Of a DNA stretch of 64,000 nucleotides, positions 42,613-52,088 are shown piece by piece; position 1 is the first letter of the stretch, and every line of letters begins with the position of its first letter. Under the pieces are notes generated by a model that was not told where the DNA came from, did no database searches, and was given only the letters and a program-made list of their open reading frames with translations. The stretch spans positions 1 through 64,000 of the forward strand of contig CAISWQ010000038.1 of assembly GCA_903889245.1 (NCBI GenBank), written 5' to 3'. A program made the position numbers and the translations under genes. The stretch comes from an uncultured Lentisphaerota bacterium (GTDB lineage: Bacteria; Verrucomicrobiota; Kiritimatiellia; CAIQIC01).

Positions 42613-45600
42613 ATGAAGACCAACCTCACGCTCCTCATCGCACTGCTGCTCGCGCTACCCTCCGCGGAGGCAACATCGCTTGAGGCGGATTTCCGCAACC
42701 CGCCCGCGGCGACCAGGCCGTTTGTCTATTGGTATTGGATCAACAACAACGTGTCCAAGGAAGGGCTCAAGAAGGATCTTCAGGCCATGGCGCAAATCGG
42801 CGTCGGCGGCGTGAGCATTGCGCACATCGAGTACAAAAATACCGCGTACGGCAACGCGCCCATTTTCAGTGATGTGTGGTGGGATGGCATGACGGTGGCG
42901 ATGGAAGAGGCGGCGCGCTTGGGGATCGAGGTGAACCTGTTCAATTCGCCGGGCTGGAGCGGGGTGGGCGGTGCCTGGGTGCAGCCGGAACAGGCCATGC
43001 GCTATCTGGACGTGCATGAATATCGTGTGACCGGTCCGAAGAAACTGGTCTTGCCGTTGCCCAGTTACGAATCCAGCGAACGATTGTCCCAGACTTCGCT
43101 GTCGTTCCAGTACGAAATTGACAAGTCGAAATTCAAGTTTCAGCCGGTGGCCGTGCAGGCGTTTCCCGCCCCGAAAGGCAGTCGTGATTTGATTTCGGCA
43201 AAACAGCCGCTCGTCACCACGAAGCCAGAAATCAAAGGCGTCGAGGCGCTGTTCGATGGCCATGAGGCAACACACGTGTCATTTTTTGATTTTCCGGTCA
43301 CCATCGAGTTGACCGTAAAAGAACCCTTCACGGTCCGCTCTTTGGAGGTGGTGCCCGCCAACGCGCCCTCGGCCGCTTGGTGTAGGCTGGAGTATCTCAA
43401 TGAAAGCGGCGTCTGGGTCCATGTGGTATCCCGGCGCATCGCGCGGAGCGAAAACCGGATCATCGCCAGTGGGTGGTGGCCTTTCGCGCCGGTGTCGGCG
43501 TCCTTCCCGGTCATCAGCGCCAGAAAATTCAGGCTGACGCTAAGCGACAGCGAAGGCGGAACTGTCCGCCGTCCAACTAAAGTCGCCGTTCCGCAAAAGG
43601 AAAAGGCCTGTCTGGCGGAAATCAAACTCTGGGGCGCGGCCCGGGTGGATAGTTATGCCGAGAAACAAATGGGGAACAAAGCCGCGTATGAGAAAAACAA
43701 CGCCGCCGGCATTCCGGCTGGCGAAACCGGATACGCTGTCAAGAAAGACGAGGTCCGCAACCTTGCCGCCCATATGGATGCTAAAGGGGTGCTGACTTGG
43801 GACGTGCCCAAGGGCGACTGGATCATTCAGCACTCGGGCCTGCACCAGACCGGCGTCCCCACGCATCCAGTACCCGTTGGTCCGACCCGCGGATTCGCCG
43901 CCGATATCCTGAGCCGGGCGGCCAACCAAGCCAGCTTCGATGCTTATATCGGTCAGATCTTGCAGCGTATCCCGCCCGCAAAGCGAACAACCCTGACCCG
44001 CGTTGTGCTCGACAGCTACGAACAAGGTTCCGCTGATTGGACCGATGGATTGGCCGGAAAATTCCAGGCCGCCTATGGATATGACCCGCTGCCGTGGACG
44101 CCCGTGCTGAAGGGGCACGTCGTCGAAAGCGCCGAACAATCGGACCGGTTCTTATGGGACTTGCGTCGGCTGGTGGCCGACTTGATGCCGGAGAATTTCT
44201 CCGGCGCCATCCGGGAAAAGGCGCGGCAAAATGGTCTGACGCTGTGGCATGAGCCGTATGCAGGTCATGGTTTCCCCGGGGAATGCCTGCTGCTTGGCAA
44301 ATATACCGACATGCCCGCCGGCGAGTTCTGGCTCAAAAAGCCCCCGGGCGCCAATTTCCCCGAATGCCGGGCGGGCTCGTCCGTGGCCCATGCTTACGGC
44401 CGGCCTATCGTCTCGGTCGAGGCGTTCACGGCTGCCGGAGCCCTCTATCAGGCGGCACCGCGCGATTTCAAAATCCACGGGGATTGGGCGCTGGCGCAGG
44501 GGTTGAACCACTTCACTTTTCACGTGTCCGTCCACCAGCCGGACGAGCACCCGCCCGGCATCAACACCTGGTACGGTACCGAGTTCAATCGCCACAACAC
44601 CTGGTTTCCGGAAGCCAAAGCCTATGTCGATTATGTACGGCGCTCCTGCGCGTTGCTCCAGCGTGGCCAGCGGCAGACCGACATGGCCTTCTACATTGGC
44701 GACGAGGTGCCTTGTGACCACCCGAGCCTGTCTTACGCGGTGCCCCGGGGAGTCGATCTGGATTTTTTGAATTACGATGTGTTGATCAATCGCGCGACCG
44801 TATCCCAAGGCAGGCTGGTGCTGCCCTCGGGGGCCTCGTACCGGCTGCTGGTGTTGCCCAAAAGCACCACCATGCGCCCCGAACTGCTGCAGAAACTGGA
44901 AACGTTTGTGAATGCGGGCCTGATCGTCTATGGCACCCGGCCCCTGAAGTCGCCCAGCTTGAAGGCCTTTCCTGAATGCGACGCCCAGGTCCGGGACATC
45001 GCCGGTCGCCTTTGGGGAAACATCGAGGGGAAACATGTGGTTTCGAACCGTTGCGGGAGCGGCATGGTGTTCTGCGGTCCCGACTTGGCCGCTGTGATGT
45101 CCCAGATTGATTTGACTCCGGATGTCGGCATGCCGGACGGTTTCGTTTTCACGCACCGCCAAGAGGCCGGCGCGGAGATCTACTGGCTTGCGAACCAGAA
45201 AGACGAGCCGCGAACCGCCGCGATCTCGTTCCGGGTGGCGGGCAAACAGCCCGAACTCTGGGATGCGTTGACGGGAGAAATTCGCCCGCTGCACCAGTAT
45301 GTGGCCGAAAACGGAAGGACCATCATCCCGCTGCAATTCCCCCCGGCTGGTTCCTGGTTCATTGTGTTTCGGGAACAAGTTCAGCCGCCAGCGGCCAACG
45401 GGAAAAACTTCCCGGCCTTCAAACCCGGGCAAACCATTTCCGGCACATGGGCTGTCACCTTTGCCAGCCGTGTCCATCCGCCTTTCCAGCGCACGTTTGA
45501 CCGTCTGGTTGACTGGACATCTTCCGGTGATAAAGCGATCAAGTATTTCTCCGGCAAAGCCACCTATGCCATCCAGTTTAACTTCGACGGGTCACGGCCC

Positions 45601-45903
45601 GGCCCTTGGTTCCTCAACCTTGGCAAGGTGGAATCGCTGGCCAATATCCGCCTCAACGGCAAAGCGGTGGCCACCCTGTGGTGCTATCCCTACCGGGCCA
45701 ATGTGTCGGACTGCTTGGTGAAAGGCATAAATAACCTGGAGATCGAAATAGTGAATCCGTGGTGGAACCAGTTGATCGGCGATGAACAACCCGGCGCCAC
45801 CCGCAACACCACGGTTTCGGCGCGCCTCTTTTGGAAAGCCGGCGATCCACTCGTGCCGTCCGGCCTCATCGGTCCGGTGGTTCTGGAGGCCACGGAGAAA
45901 TAA
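42613..45903 (+). CDS. GH106 alpha-L-rhamnosidase-like enzyme
   Basis: A 1096-residue exported enzyme. The mature start F-R-N-P-P-A-A-T-R-P-F-V-Y-W-Y-W-I-N-N-N and then G-V-G-G-V-S-I-A are typical of GH106, a large TIM-barrel family with inserted beta-domains. C-terminal beta-sandwich motifs (G-P-W-F-L-N-L-G-K-V, I-R-L-N-G-K, N-L-E-I-E-I-V-N) match the galactose-binding-like end domain of this family. Length is normal for GH106. Expected role: release of alpha-L-rhamnose from rhamnogalacturonan- or ulvan-like glycans. Confidence 0.85.
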   Translation: MKTNLTLLIALLLALPSAEATSLEADFRNPPAATRPFVYWYWINNNVSKEGLKKDLQAMAQIGVGGVSIAHIEYKNTAYGNAPIFSDVWWDGMTVAMEEAARLGIEVNLFNSPGWSGVGGAWVQPEQAMRYLDVHEYRVTGPKKLVLPLPSYESSERLSQTSLSFQYEIDKSKFKFQPVAVQAFPAPKGSRDLISAKQPLVTTKPEIKGVEALFDGHEATHVSFFDFPVTIELTVKEPFTVRSLEVVPANAPSAAWCRLEYLNESGVWVHVVSRRIARSENRIIASGWWPFAPVSASFPVISARKFRLTLSDSEGGTVRRPTKVAVPQKEKACLAEIKLWGAARVDSYAEKQMGNKAAYEKNNAAGIPAGETGYAVKKDEVRNLAAHMDAKGVLTWDVPKGDWIIQHSGLHQTGVPTHPVPVGPTRGFAADILSRAANQASFDAYIGQILQRIPPAKRTTLTRVVLDSYEQGSADWTDGLAGKFQAAYGYDPLPWTPVLKGHVVESAEQSDRFLWDLRRLVADLMPENFSGAIREKARQNGLTLWHEPYAGHGFPGECLLLGKYTDMPAGEFWLKKPPGANFPECRAGSSVAHAYGRPIVSVEAFTAAGALYQAAPRDFKIHGDWALAQGLNHFTFHVSVHQPDEHPPGINTWYGTEFNRHNTWFPEAKAYVDYVRRSCALLQRGQRQTDMAFYIGDEVPCDHPSLSYAVPRGVDLDFLNYDVLINRATVSQGRLVLPSGASYRLLVLPKSTTMRPELLQKLETFVNAGLIVYGTRPLKSPSLKAFPECDAQVRDIAGRLWGNIEGKHVVSNRCGSGMVFCGPDLAAVMSQIDLTPDVGMPDGFVFTHRQEAGAEIYWLANQKDEPRTAAISFRVAGKQPELWDALTGEIRPLHQYVAENGRTIIPLQFPPAGSWFIVFREQVQPPAANGKNFPAFKPGQTISGTWAVTFASRVHPPFQRTFDRLVDWTSSGDKAIKYFSGKATYAIQFNFDGSRPGPWFLNLGKVESLANIRLNGKAVATLWCYPYRANVSDCLVKGINNLEIEIVNPWWNQLIGDEQPGATRNTTVSARLFWKAGDPLVPSGLIGPVVLEATEK

Positions 45904-45905
45904 CC

Positions 45906-47387
45906 ATGCGACCCAATCTCCCCCTCTTCTCTGCCCTGCTGCTCGCGCCGCTGGTGGCGCCGGCCGAACCGGCGCCGGATCCGCAGCGGGGGCTCTACGC
46001 CATCTGGGCGCAGGATACGCAGGCGGCCGGGCTGCCCTTCCTCAAGGGCGGTCAGGTTCACGTGCAGTGGGCCGAGGTCGAGCCGGTCGAGGGGCGCTAT
46101 GATTTTTCCAGCCTGGATGAGCAGCTCGCGGCCGTGCGCAAGCGCGGCTGGGCCGCCACGGTCCAGCTCAACGGCAACCGGCATCCGGCGTTCCTCTTCC
46201 AGAAGGTGCCCCACACGCCGCAGAAACTTTCGAAGCAGGTCGGCGACGCCGCGGGCACCCTGGCCTACTGGCATCCGACCTACATCCAGGCTTATACGAA
46301 ACTGATCGCGGCCTACGCGCAGCACCTCAAGCAGTCGCCGCAGCGCGCCGCCATCCTCGGCGTGCGCATGAACTTCAACGCGCTCGGCACGGAGCACCTG
46401 GAGGTACCGCAGGCGGACCGTGACCCGGCGCGCTGGGTCGTGCCGGCGGGCGTGGCGGCGGGGCCGGTCTGGACGCGCGCCAGCGCCCGGGACTATCAAC
46501 AGCGGATCGTCAACGAATTCATCCGCCAGTTCACGCCGGAGATCCGCGTGTTCGCGCGCAACAACGTCTTCGGCCGCGAGGAAGCCGACCCGGCGTGGTC
46601 GCGGTTGCTGGAGACGGGTCGCCTCGCGCTGTTCCATACCTCGAGCGAGATGGAGCCCCGCCCGCACGGTGGCGGGCAGTATCAGACGTTCATCCGCTAC
46701 TGCCGCAGCGGCCAGACGACCGCCTACGCGGAGTCGTGGGCGGACGCCTGGGGGCGGCACGGCGGGATGACGGACCCGCGCTGGTGCGGCCCCGAGCAGT
46801 GGAACTACTGGCGGTTGCTCTTGGACCTGCACTGCGGCGTGTCGGTCATCGCCATCTACGGCGCCGATCTCGCCCACGCCGCGCATCCGGAGTTCCGCGC
46901 CGCGTTCGATTTTGCCGCGCTCTACGCCGGCTATCACGCCAGCCCGGGCGTCGCGCCCGGCGCGTGGGTCGCGCTGCGCGAGGGCCACACGCTTCCGGGC
47001 GACTACTCCTTCCTCATGCGGCGGCTGCCGGGCGACGAGCTGCCGCCGCTGGAAAAGGTCGGGCCGGGCGAACAACGCTTCGGGGCCTGGGCGCGCCATT
47101 TGCGTAAGGGCGGCCACGCCGGTTTCGCGCTCGACGAAAGTTTTGCCTGCAGCCTCGCCGGGCGGGCGGCCACGGTCCAGGTGGTCTATCTCGACAAGGG
47201 CGCGGGCCAGTTCACGACCCGTTGCGACGGCCGCGAGTTCAGCGCCGCGCTCAAGGACAGCGGTCGCTGGCAGACGGCCCGGTTCACGCTTGATAAGGCC
47301 ACGCTGCAGCCGGATGCCAGCGGCGCGCACATCACGCTCACGGCCGATACGGATATAGCCCTGCACATGATCGAGGTCCGCAGATAA
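45906..47387 (+). CDS. Secreted TIM-barrel glycosidase-like protein (GH42/GH5-like)
   Basis: A 493-residue exported protein with the S-A-L-L-L-A-P-L signal-peptide type. The barrel shows H-V-Q-W-A-E-V-E-P-V-E-G-R-Y-D-F, a typical first-strand motif of clan GH-A enzymes. F-N-A-L-G-T-E-H and Y-A-E-S-W-A-D contain the Glu residues that could be acid/base and nucleophile. The C-terminal ~130 residues form a beta-domain. The exact GH family is uncertain. It starts 2 nt after the GH106 stop, so likely co-transcribed. Confidence 0.6.
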   Translation: MRPNLPLFSALLLAPLVAPAEPAPDPQRGLYAIWAQDTQAAGLPFLKGGQVHVQWAEVEPVEGRYDFSSLDEQLAAVRKRGWAATVQLNGNRHPAFLFQKVPHTPQKLSKQVGDAAGTLAYWHPTYIQAYTKLIAAYAQHLKQSPQRAAILGVRMNFNALGTEHLEVPQADRDPARWVVPAGVAAGPVWTRASARDYQQRIVNEFIRQFTPEIRVFARNNVFGREEADPAWSRLLETGRLALFHTSSEMEPRPHGGGQYQTFIRYCRSGQTTAYAESWADAWGRHGGMTDPRWCGPEQWNYWRLLLDLHCGVSVIAIYGADLAHAAHPEFRAAFDFAALYAGYHASPGVAPGAWVALREGHTLPGDYSFLMRRLPGDELPPLEKVGPGEQRFGAWARHLRKGGHAGFALDESFACSLAGRAATVQVVYLDKGAGQFTTRCDGREFSAALKDSGRWQTARFTLDKATLQPDASGAHITLTADTDIALHMIEVRR

Positions 47388-47400
47388 AGGGAGCATCACG

Positions 47401-48183
47401 ATGAAACAAATCTCCACGGTTCTGCTCGCGCTCTGGTTTGCATCGCTGCTGGCGACGGCCGCCGAGACGAAGCCGGCTCCTTCGTCGCGCGATGACGCCG
47501 CGTGGCTGCGCGAGAAGGGCACGCTGATTTTCCACGACGCTTTCGAGCGCGCGGTGACGAACAACGGGCTGAAGGGCATCGGCAACGGGTGGGAGAGCGC
47601 CACGGCCGACCGCGTACCGAAGATCAGGCAGGCCGACATCGAGGGCGGCATCCTCAAGATCGCCAGCGCGACGAAGGAGGCTGGCCACGCCGCGCACATC
47701 CATCACGACGCCGGCTTCGCCGATGGTGGCGTGCTTGTGCGCTTCAAGTTTCCCGGTCTGAACAAGGACGAGTCGCTCCAGTTGGGCTTTGTGGACCGCG
47801 AGCTCAAGGGCGTCCACGCCGGCCATCTTTGTTACGGCATCCTCTCGCGCAGCAGCATCACGCTGATCGACCACAAGACCGGCGTGATGAACCTGGACAT
47901 CCGCAAGCGCCGGCAGGAGTACGCGGAGCGCAAAGAAAAAGTGCCCGCCGAGTTGGACGCGCTGCTCAAGACCAAGCAGGCCGTCGTGCCATGGAAGGCG
48001 GACACGGAATGGCATGACCTCGTGCTCGTCACGGAAGGCGACGAGATGCGCTTGGGCATTGACGGCAAGCTTGTCGCCCGTCATCGTTCCGCGGGCTTCG
48101 CGCATCCAATGAAGCGCTGGTTCAGCTTCCTCGTGCCCAGCACCGTGTGGATTGACGACGTGAAAATATGGAGAGTGAAATGA
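47401..48183 (+). CDS. Secreted DUF1080-like (concanavalin-fold) protein
   Basis: A 260-residue exported protein. G-T-L-I-F-H-D-A-F-E-R and W-H-D-L-V-L-V-T-E-G-D-E, then W-I-D-D-V-K-I-W match the beta-sandwich of DUF1080-like proteins. It is not a close duplicate of the protein at 41918, being longer and with a charged K-R-R-Q-E-Y-A-E-R-K insert. GGGAG lies upstream of the ATG. Its stop overlaps ATGA with the next BNR gene. Confidence 0.6.
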   Translation: MKQISTVLLALWFASLLATAAETKPAPSSRDDAAWLREKGTLIFHDAFERAVTNNGLKGIGNGWESATADRVPKIRQADIEGGILKIASATKEAGHAAHIHHDAGFADGGVLVRFKFPGLNKDESLQLGFVDRELKGVHAGHLCYGILSRSSITLIDHKTGVMNLDIRKRRQEYAERKEKVPAELDALLKTKQAVVPWKADTEWHDLVLVTEGDEMRLGIDGKLVARHRSAGFAHPMKRWFSFLVPSTVWIDDVKIWRVK

Positions 48184-49775
48184 AAACGAAAACAATGCTC
48201 GCGCTGCTCACCGTCCTGTTGTTCGCGCCACTGGGTTCGCTGTGCGCGGCCGCGGAGTCGCCCGTGCTGCAGCCGCCGCAGTATGTCGGCGCGCCCAAGG
48301 CCGAGCAGTCGGTCACCAACCGCGCGTTCACCGGCATCCCGAGCATGGCCGTCGCGCCCAAGGGCCGGCTGTGGGCCACGTGGTACGCGGGCGTGACACC
48401 GGGCGAGGATCACAACAACTACGTCGTCTTGAGCACCAGCGGCGATGGCGGCGCGACGTGGCAGGAGGTGCTCGTCGTGGACCCCGACGCGGGCGGGCCG
48501 CTGCGCACCTTCGATCCGGAGTTGTGGCTGACGCCGGATGGCCGGCTGATGCTCATGTGGGCGCAGCGTAATTGCCTCGACCGCGAGTTTGGTCCGCTCG
48601 GCGTCTGGTTCATCGAGACCAGCGAACCGGACGCGGCGCAGCCGAAGTGGTCAGCGCCGCGCCGCATCGGCGATGGCGTGATGATGTGCAAGCCGCTGGT
48701 GCTGACCTCCGGCGAGTGGGTGTTCCCGCTCTCGCTCTGGCGGGAGCGCGACCATAGCGCGGAGCTCGTCACCTCCACCGACGCGTGCAAAACGTTCACT
48801 GTACGCGGCGGCTGCAACGTGCCCGTGGCCGACCGGCAGTTCGATGAGCACATGTTCATCGAGCGCAAGGATGGCTCGCTGTGGCTGCTCGTGCGCACGA
48901 AATATGGCATCGGCGAAAGCGTCAGCGCCGACCGTGGGAAGACGTGGCCGGAGCTGAAGCCCTCCAGCATCCTGCATACGCCGTCGCGCTTCTTCATCAC
49001 GCGGCTGGCGTCGGGCAATTTGCTGCTGATCAAGCACGGCCCGCTGGAGACGCGCACCGGCCGCTCGCAACTGACGGCCTACATTTCCAAGGACGACGGC
49101 CGCACGTGGGGCGGCGGCCTGCTGCTCGATGAGCGCAACGGCGTCTCCTATCCCGACGGCCAGCAGACACCCGGTGGGCTCATCCGCATCATCTACGACT
49201 ATAACCGCACTACCGACCGCAACATCCTGATGGCGACCTTCCGCGAGGAGGATGCCGCCGCCGGCAAGGACGTCAGCGGCGCGGTGAAGCTGCGCCAGCT
49301 CGTGAGCAAGGGGAGCGGCGGGAAGGAGAAGGCGGTGACGCCGAAGCAGCCGGTGAACGCCAACGCGAACGGCGAGCCGCTGCGCGTGCAGAAGCCCGGC
49401 ACGCTCGCGTGCGAAGGCGTCCAGCCGAAGCTCTTCGAGCCGGGCGCCAAAATGTTTAGTGATCGCGACTACATTGTTGCCGAAGTGCCCGATGCGCTGA
49501 AGGCCGCGCACTTCCTGCCGGTGACGTTGGACGGAAAGAAGACGCTCGCCTGCCAGCGCGCCGGCACCGTGTTCTTCCTCACGCCGCAGCCGGATCGGAA
49601 TCGGGACACGCAGTCGCAGGCGTTGATGGATCAGGGCTTCGAGAAAGTCGCATTGCCCGAGGTGCGCCTCTTCGGCGGCGGCCCGAACAACTCCTGCACG
49701 CTCTACCAGAAGGACTGCGCGGCCGGTGAGGTCATCAATCTTGGCAAATGGGCCGTGCCGTTGTTCATCCCGTGA
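48180..49775 (+). CDS. Secreted BNR-propeller protein with unusual C-terminal extension
   Basis: A 531-residue exported protein. Residues about 30-385 form a sialidase-like propeller (S-G-D-G-G-A-T-W, S-A-D-R-G-K-T-W, S-K-D-D-G-R-T-W). It is clearly paralogous to the protein at 54851, sharing L-Q-P-P-Q-x-V-G-A and R-A-F-T-G-I-P-S. Beyond the end of that paralog it carries about 150 additional residues (G-T-L-A-C-E-G-V-Q-P-K, L-F-G-G-G-P-N-N-S-C) that I do not recognise. It ends the unit that starts after array 7. Coupled by ATGA to the upstream gene. Confidence 0.72.
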   Translation: MKTKTMLALLTVLLFAPLGSLCAAAESPVLQPPQYVGAPKAEQSVTNRAFTGIPSMAVAPKGRLWATWYAGVTPGEDHNNYVVLSTSGDGGATWQEVLVVDPDAGGPLRTFDPELWLTPDGRLMLMWAQRNCLDREFGPLGVWFIETSEPDAAQPKWSAPRRIGDGVMMCKPLVLTSGEWVFPLSLWRERDHSAELVTSTDACKTFTVRGGCNVPVADRQFDEHMFIERKDGSLWLLVRTKYGIGESVSADRGKTWPELKPSSILHTPSRFFITRLASGNLLLIKHGPLETRTGRSQLTAYISKDDGRTWGGGLLLDERNGVSYPDGQQTPGGLIRIIYDYNRTTDRNILMATFREEDAAAGKDVSGAVKLRQLVSKGSGGKEKAVTPKQPVNANANGEPLRVQKPGTLACEGVQPKLFEPGAKMFSDRDYIVAEVPDALKAAHFLPVTLDGKKTLACQRAGTVFFLTPQPDRNRDTQSQALMDQGFEKVALPEVRLFGGGPNNSCTLYQKDCAAGEVINLGKWAVPLFIP

Positions 49776-49885
49776 ACTGCGGCGGTTTACTGTCAAACAA
49801 AATGCCCCTTTTGCGGGGCGTGGCCCGCTGCTATCGTGCCGCCATGCATCGAACGCATCCGCGATGGCCGGTGGCCTGCGCCGTT

Positions 49886-49993
49886 TTCCAGGGCTTGGAA
49901 AAGTTCCGCCCGGAATTTCCAGGGCTTGGAAAATTTTCCGCGAGATTTTCCAAGCCCTGGAAAAACGCCGGTTTCTTTTTCCAACCCTTGGAA
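49886..49993. repeat. TTCCA-N5-TGGAA array 8 (4 copies)
   Basis: Copies at 49886-49900 and 49917-49931 (both TTCCAGGGCTTGGAA), 49948-49962 and 49979-49993 (TTCCAACCCTTGGAA); spacing exactly 31, 31 and 31 bp. It ends 26 nt before the sulfatase ATG at 50020. Its last copy and flanks (GCCGG... TTGGAACC... GCCGGGAT) closely match those of array 7. Confidence 0.95.
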
Positions 49994-50019
49994 CCAGCCG
50001 GGATCTGCGAGGAACAACC

Positions 50020-51519
50020 ATGAAATACACCTACGCTCTCCTCACCGCCCTGCTGCTCGCGCCGCTTGATGCGCTCCACGCCGCCGCCCGGCCGAACATC
50101 GTCATCATCCTCGCCGATGACCTGAGCTATGTTGACGTCGGCTACACCGGACAGAAGATGTTCGCCACACCACACATTGACCGGCTGGCGGCCAACGGGA
50201 TGCGGTTCACCCAAGCCTACTCTGGGGCGCCTGAATGCGCACCGTCGCGCGCAAGTCTGATGACCGGCAAACACATGGGCCATTGTCGCATTCGCTCGAA
50301 CGCCACGAAAAACGGACGCGGCTATCTGCAAGCGGAGGACGTTACGCTGGCCAAGACCCTCAAGGCGGCCGGATACGCCACCGGTTTTGTCGGCAAGTGG
50401 GGCATGGGATTGATGGACGACGACGGCGCGCCGTTCCGGCAGGGCTTCGATTACTCGTTTGGTTTCTACAACCAAGGCCACGCGCATTCATATTACCCAA
50501 ACTACTTGGAAGAAAATTGCCGCCAGGTGCAGATTCCAGAGAACCAAGGTTTCGACATGGCCGCGCTCTACGCTCACAGCTCCAAGGACCGGAACCGTTA
50601 TGATGCACAGGGGAACTTCCTTGCGCCGGGCGTTGCCGATCCGGTGAAGGCAAAGAACTCCCAGGCGCTCATCCACGCGGCGGGCCTCGATTTCATCCGA
50701 CGCAACAAGAGCCAGCCGTTCTTCCTGTATTACGCCACGCAGCTTCCGCACGGGCCGGTGGTGATTCCGAATCTCGGCGACTACAAGGACAAGGATTGGC
50801 CGCTGAAGAACAAGGAATGGGCCGCGATGGTGGCGTGGCTGGACCGGTGCGTCGGCGAGATTGTCGCGCTGTTGCGCGAACTGAAATTGGAGGAGAACAC
50901 CCTGATTCTCTTCGCCAGCGACAATGGCTACAGCCAGTGGGGCTACTTCGCCCGCGGCAAGTGGAACGACGATCCGCTGTTCAAGAACAAAGGCCCGTGG
51001 CCCGGCGGCAAGTTCGCGCTCTATGAAGGCGGCTGCCGCGTGCCGTTCTTTGTTTCATGGCCGGGGCGGATCAAAGCCGGCGAAAGCCGCCATGTGCTGG
51101 CCTTCTATGATGTCATGCCGACGCTGGCCGGGTTGGTGGGGATAGCGCCGCCCCCAACAGACGGGATCAGCTTTCTGCCGGAGCTTCTTGGCGAAACGGG
51201 GCAGCAGAAACAGCACGACTACCTCTACTGGGAGAATGGCACGCAGCTGCCGCACGGCCAAGCGGTGCGTTTCGGCCCGTGGTATGCGATGCGCGAACAC
51301 CCCTCCAAACCGGTGCGTGTCTTCGACGTGGAACAAGATGCCGCCTGCACCCACGACTTGGCGGATGAACGCACGGACCTTGTCAGTCGCGCCAAAGCTA
51401 TGTTTGCCGAGGCGCACATTGACAGCGACACCTATACCAATCCAGGAGAGTCCACTAAACTTGAACGGCCAAAACCCAAGGCGAAGAAACGACCGGTCAA
51501 TCAAGGGGCGCTGGAATGA
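50020..51519 (+). CDS. Secreted S1-family sulfatase
   Basis: A 499-residue exported sulfatase with signal peptide L-L-T-A-L-L-L-A-P-L-D-A-L-H-A. N-I-V-I-I-L-A-D-D is the metal motif; C-A-P-S-R begins at Cys73 as formylglycine site; V-G-K-W-G-M-G and A-S-D-N-G-Y follow. It opens the unit after array 8 with GAGGA as Shine-Dalgarno. The next gene overlaps by ATGA. The C-terminus is Lys/Pro-rich. Confidence 0.9.
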   Translation: MKYTYALLTALLLAPLDALHAAARPNIVIILADDLSYVDVGYTGQKMFATPHIDRLAANGMRFTQAYSGAPECAPSRASLMTGKHMGHCRIRSNATKNGRGYLQAEDVTLAKTLKAAGYATGFVGKWGMGLMDDDGAPFRQGFDYSFGFYNQGHAHSYYPNYLEENCRQVQIPENQGFDMAALYAHSSKDRNRYDAQGNFLAPGVADPVKAKNSQALIHAAGLDFIRRNKSQPFFLYYATQLPHGPVVIPNLGDYKDKDWPLKNKEWAAMVAWLDRCVGEIVALLRELKLEENTLILFASDNGYSQWGYFARGKWNDDPLFKNKGPWPGGKFALYEGGCRVPFFVSWPGRIKAGESRHVLAFYDVMPTLAGLVGIAPPPTDGISFLPELLGETGQQKQHDYLYWENGTQLPHGQAVRFGPWYAMREHPSKPVRVFDVEQDAACTHDLADERTDLVSRAKAMFAEAHIDSDTYTNPGESTKLERPKPKAKKRPVNQGALE

Positions 51520-52088
51520 GGCTCGTCCTTCTCAGTTTCACCGCCCTTCTGCTCGCATCACTAGTCGGCGCGCGAGCAGCCGAGGCGCAGGTCGCGGGCA
51601 CGCCAGAGGTGTGGATCATGCCGCCGCCGTGGCCCGGCAATGGCGAGCCACTGCGCCAAATGCTGCGGACGCCGGAGGAGTGGACACGAACTCGCCGCTC
51701 GATCCGCGGCATCGGTTACTGGCCTTGGTTATTGAACCAGCATTTCCACAACGACGACATCCGCGCCTTGTTCGCCGGAGTGGAAGCCTGGAACTTGAAG
51801 CTTGGCTTTGAGGTGAAACGCATCGAAGATCGCTGCCGCAGCCACGGCATCGCCTTCAGCCTGATCTACTGGTCGGCCGACGAACCACGCCTCGCCCGGG
51901 CCGGACAGAGCAGCCCGCGCACCTGGCGAACGGGAATCCTGAAACAGAAAACGGCTTATGCTCAGGCCGGAGGCGCGCCCGACCAGATCGTGATCGAAAG
52001 CTGGCTGCACGTTCCCGCCAGCGCCCTTCCCGAAAGCGATCCCGATACCTTCACCGGGTCTGTCTTGGAGTTCCTCAAGAAACCATGA
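51516..52088 (+). CDS. Secreted protein, apparently an internally shortened TIM-barrel protein
   Basis: A 190-residue exported protein (signal F-T-A-L-L-L-A-S-L). The N-terminal half ends in V-E-A-W-N-L-K-L-G-F-E-V, a barrel beta-strand, and is joined directly to R-I-E-D-R-C-R-S-H-G-I-A-F-S-L-I-Y-W, which looks like a much later strand of the same fold. I recall longer relatives with about 100 or more residues between these segments. The frame is intact, so an in-frame deletion is likely and catalytic function doubtful. Overlaps ATGA on both sides. Confidence 0.5.
   Translation: MRLVLLSFTALLLASLVGARAAEAQVAGTPEVWIMPPPWPGNGEPLRQMLRTPEEWTRTRRSIRGIGYWPWLLNQHFHNDDIRALFAGVEAWNLKLGFEVKRIEDRCRSHGIAFSLIYWSADEPRLARAGQSSPRTWRTGILKQKTAYAQAGGAPDQIVIESWLHVPASALPESDPDTFTGSVLEFLKKP

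Noticed and set aside
49804-49819. GCCCC/GGGGC hairpin after the BNR gene as a terminator
   Set aside because: The A-rich tract precedes it on the plus strand, so it would fit only minus-strand transcription, where no gene exists.
8250-50020. In-frame N-terminal extensions with F-Q-x-L-E-K / F-P-S-L-G / F-S-K-A-W-K patterns
   Set aside because: These are translations of the dyad arrays in different frames (31-bp period is not a multiple of three); the true starts are at signal peptides or helix-turn-helix regions downstream.
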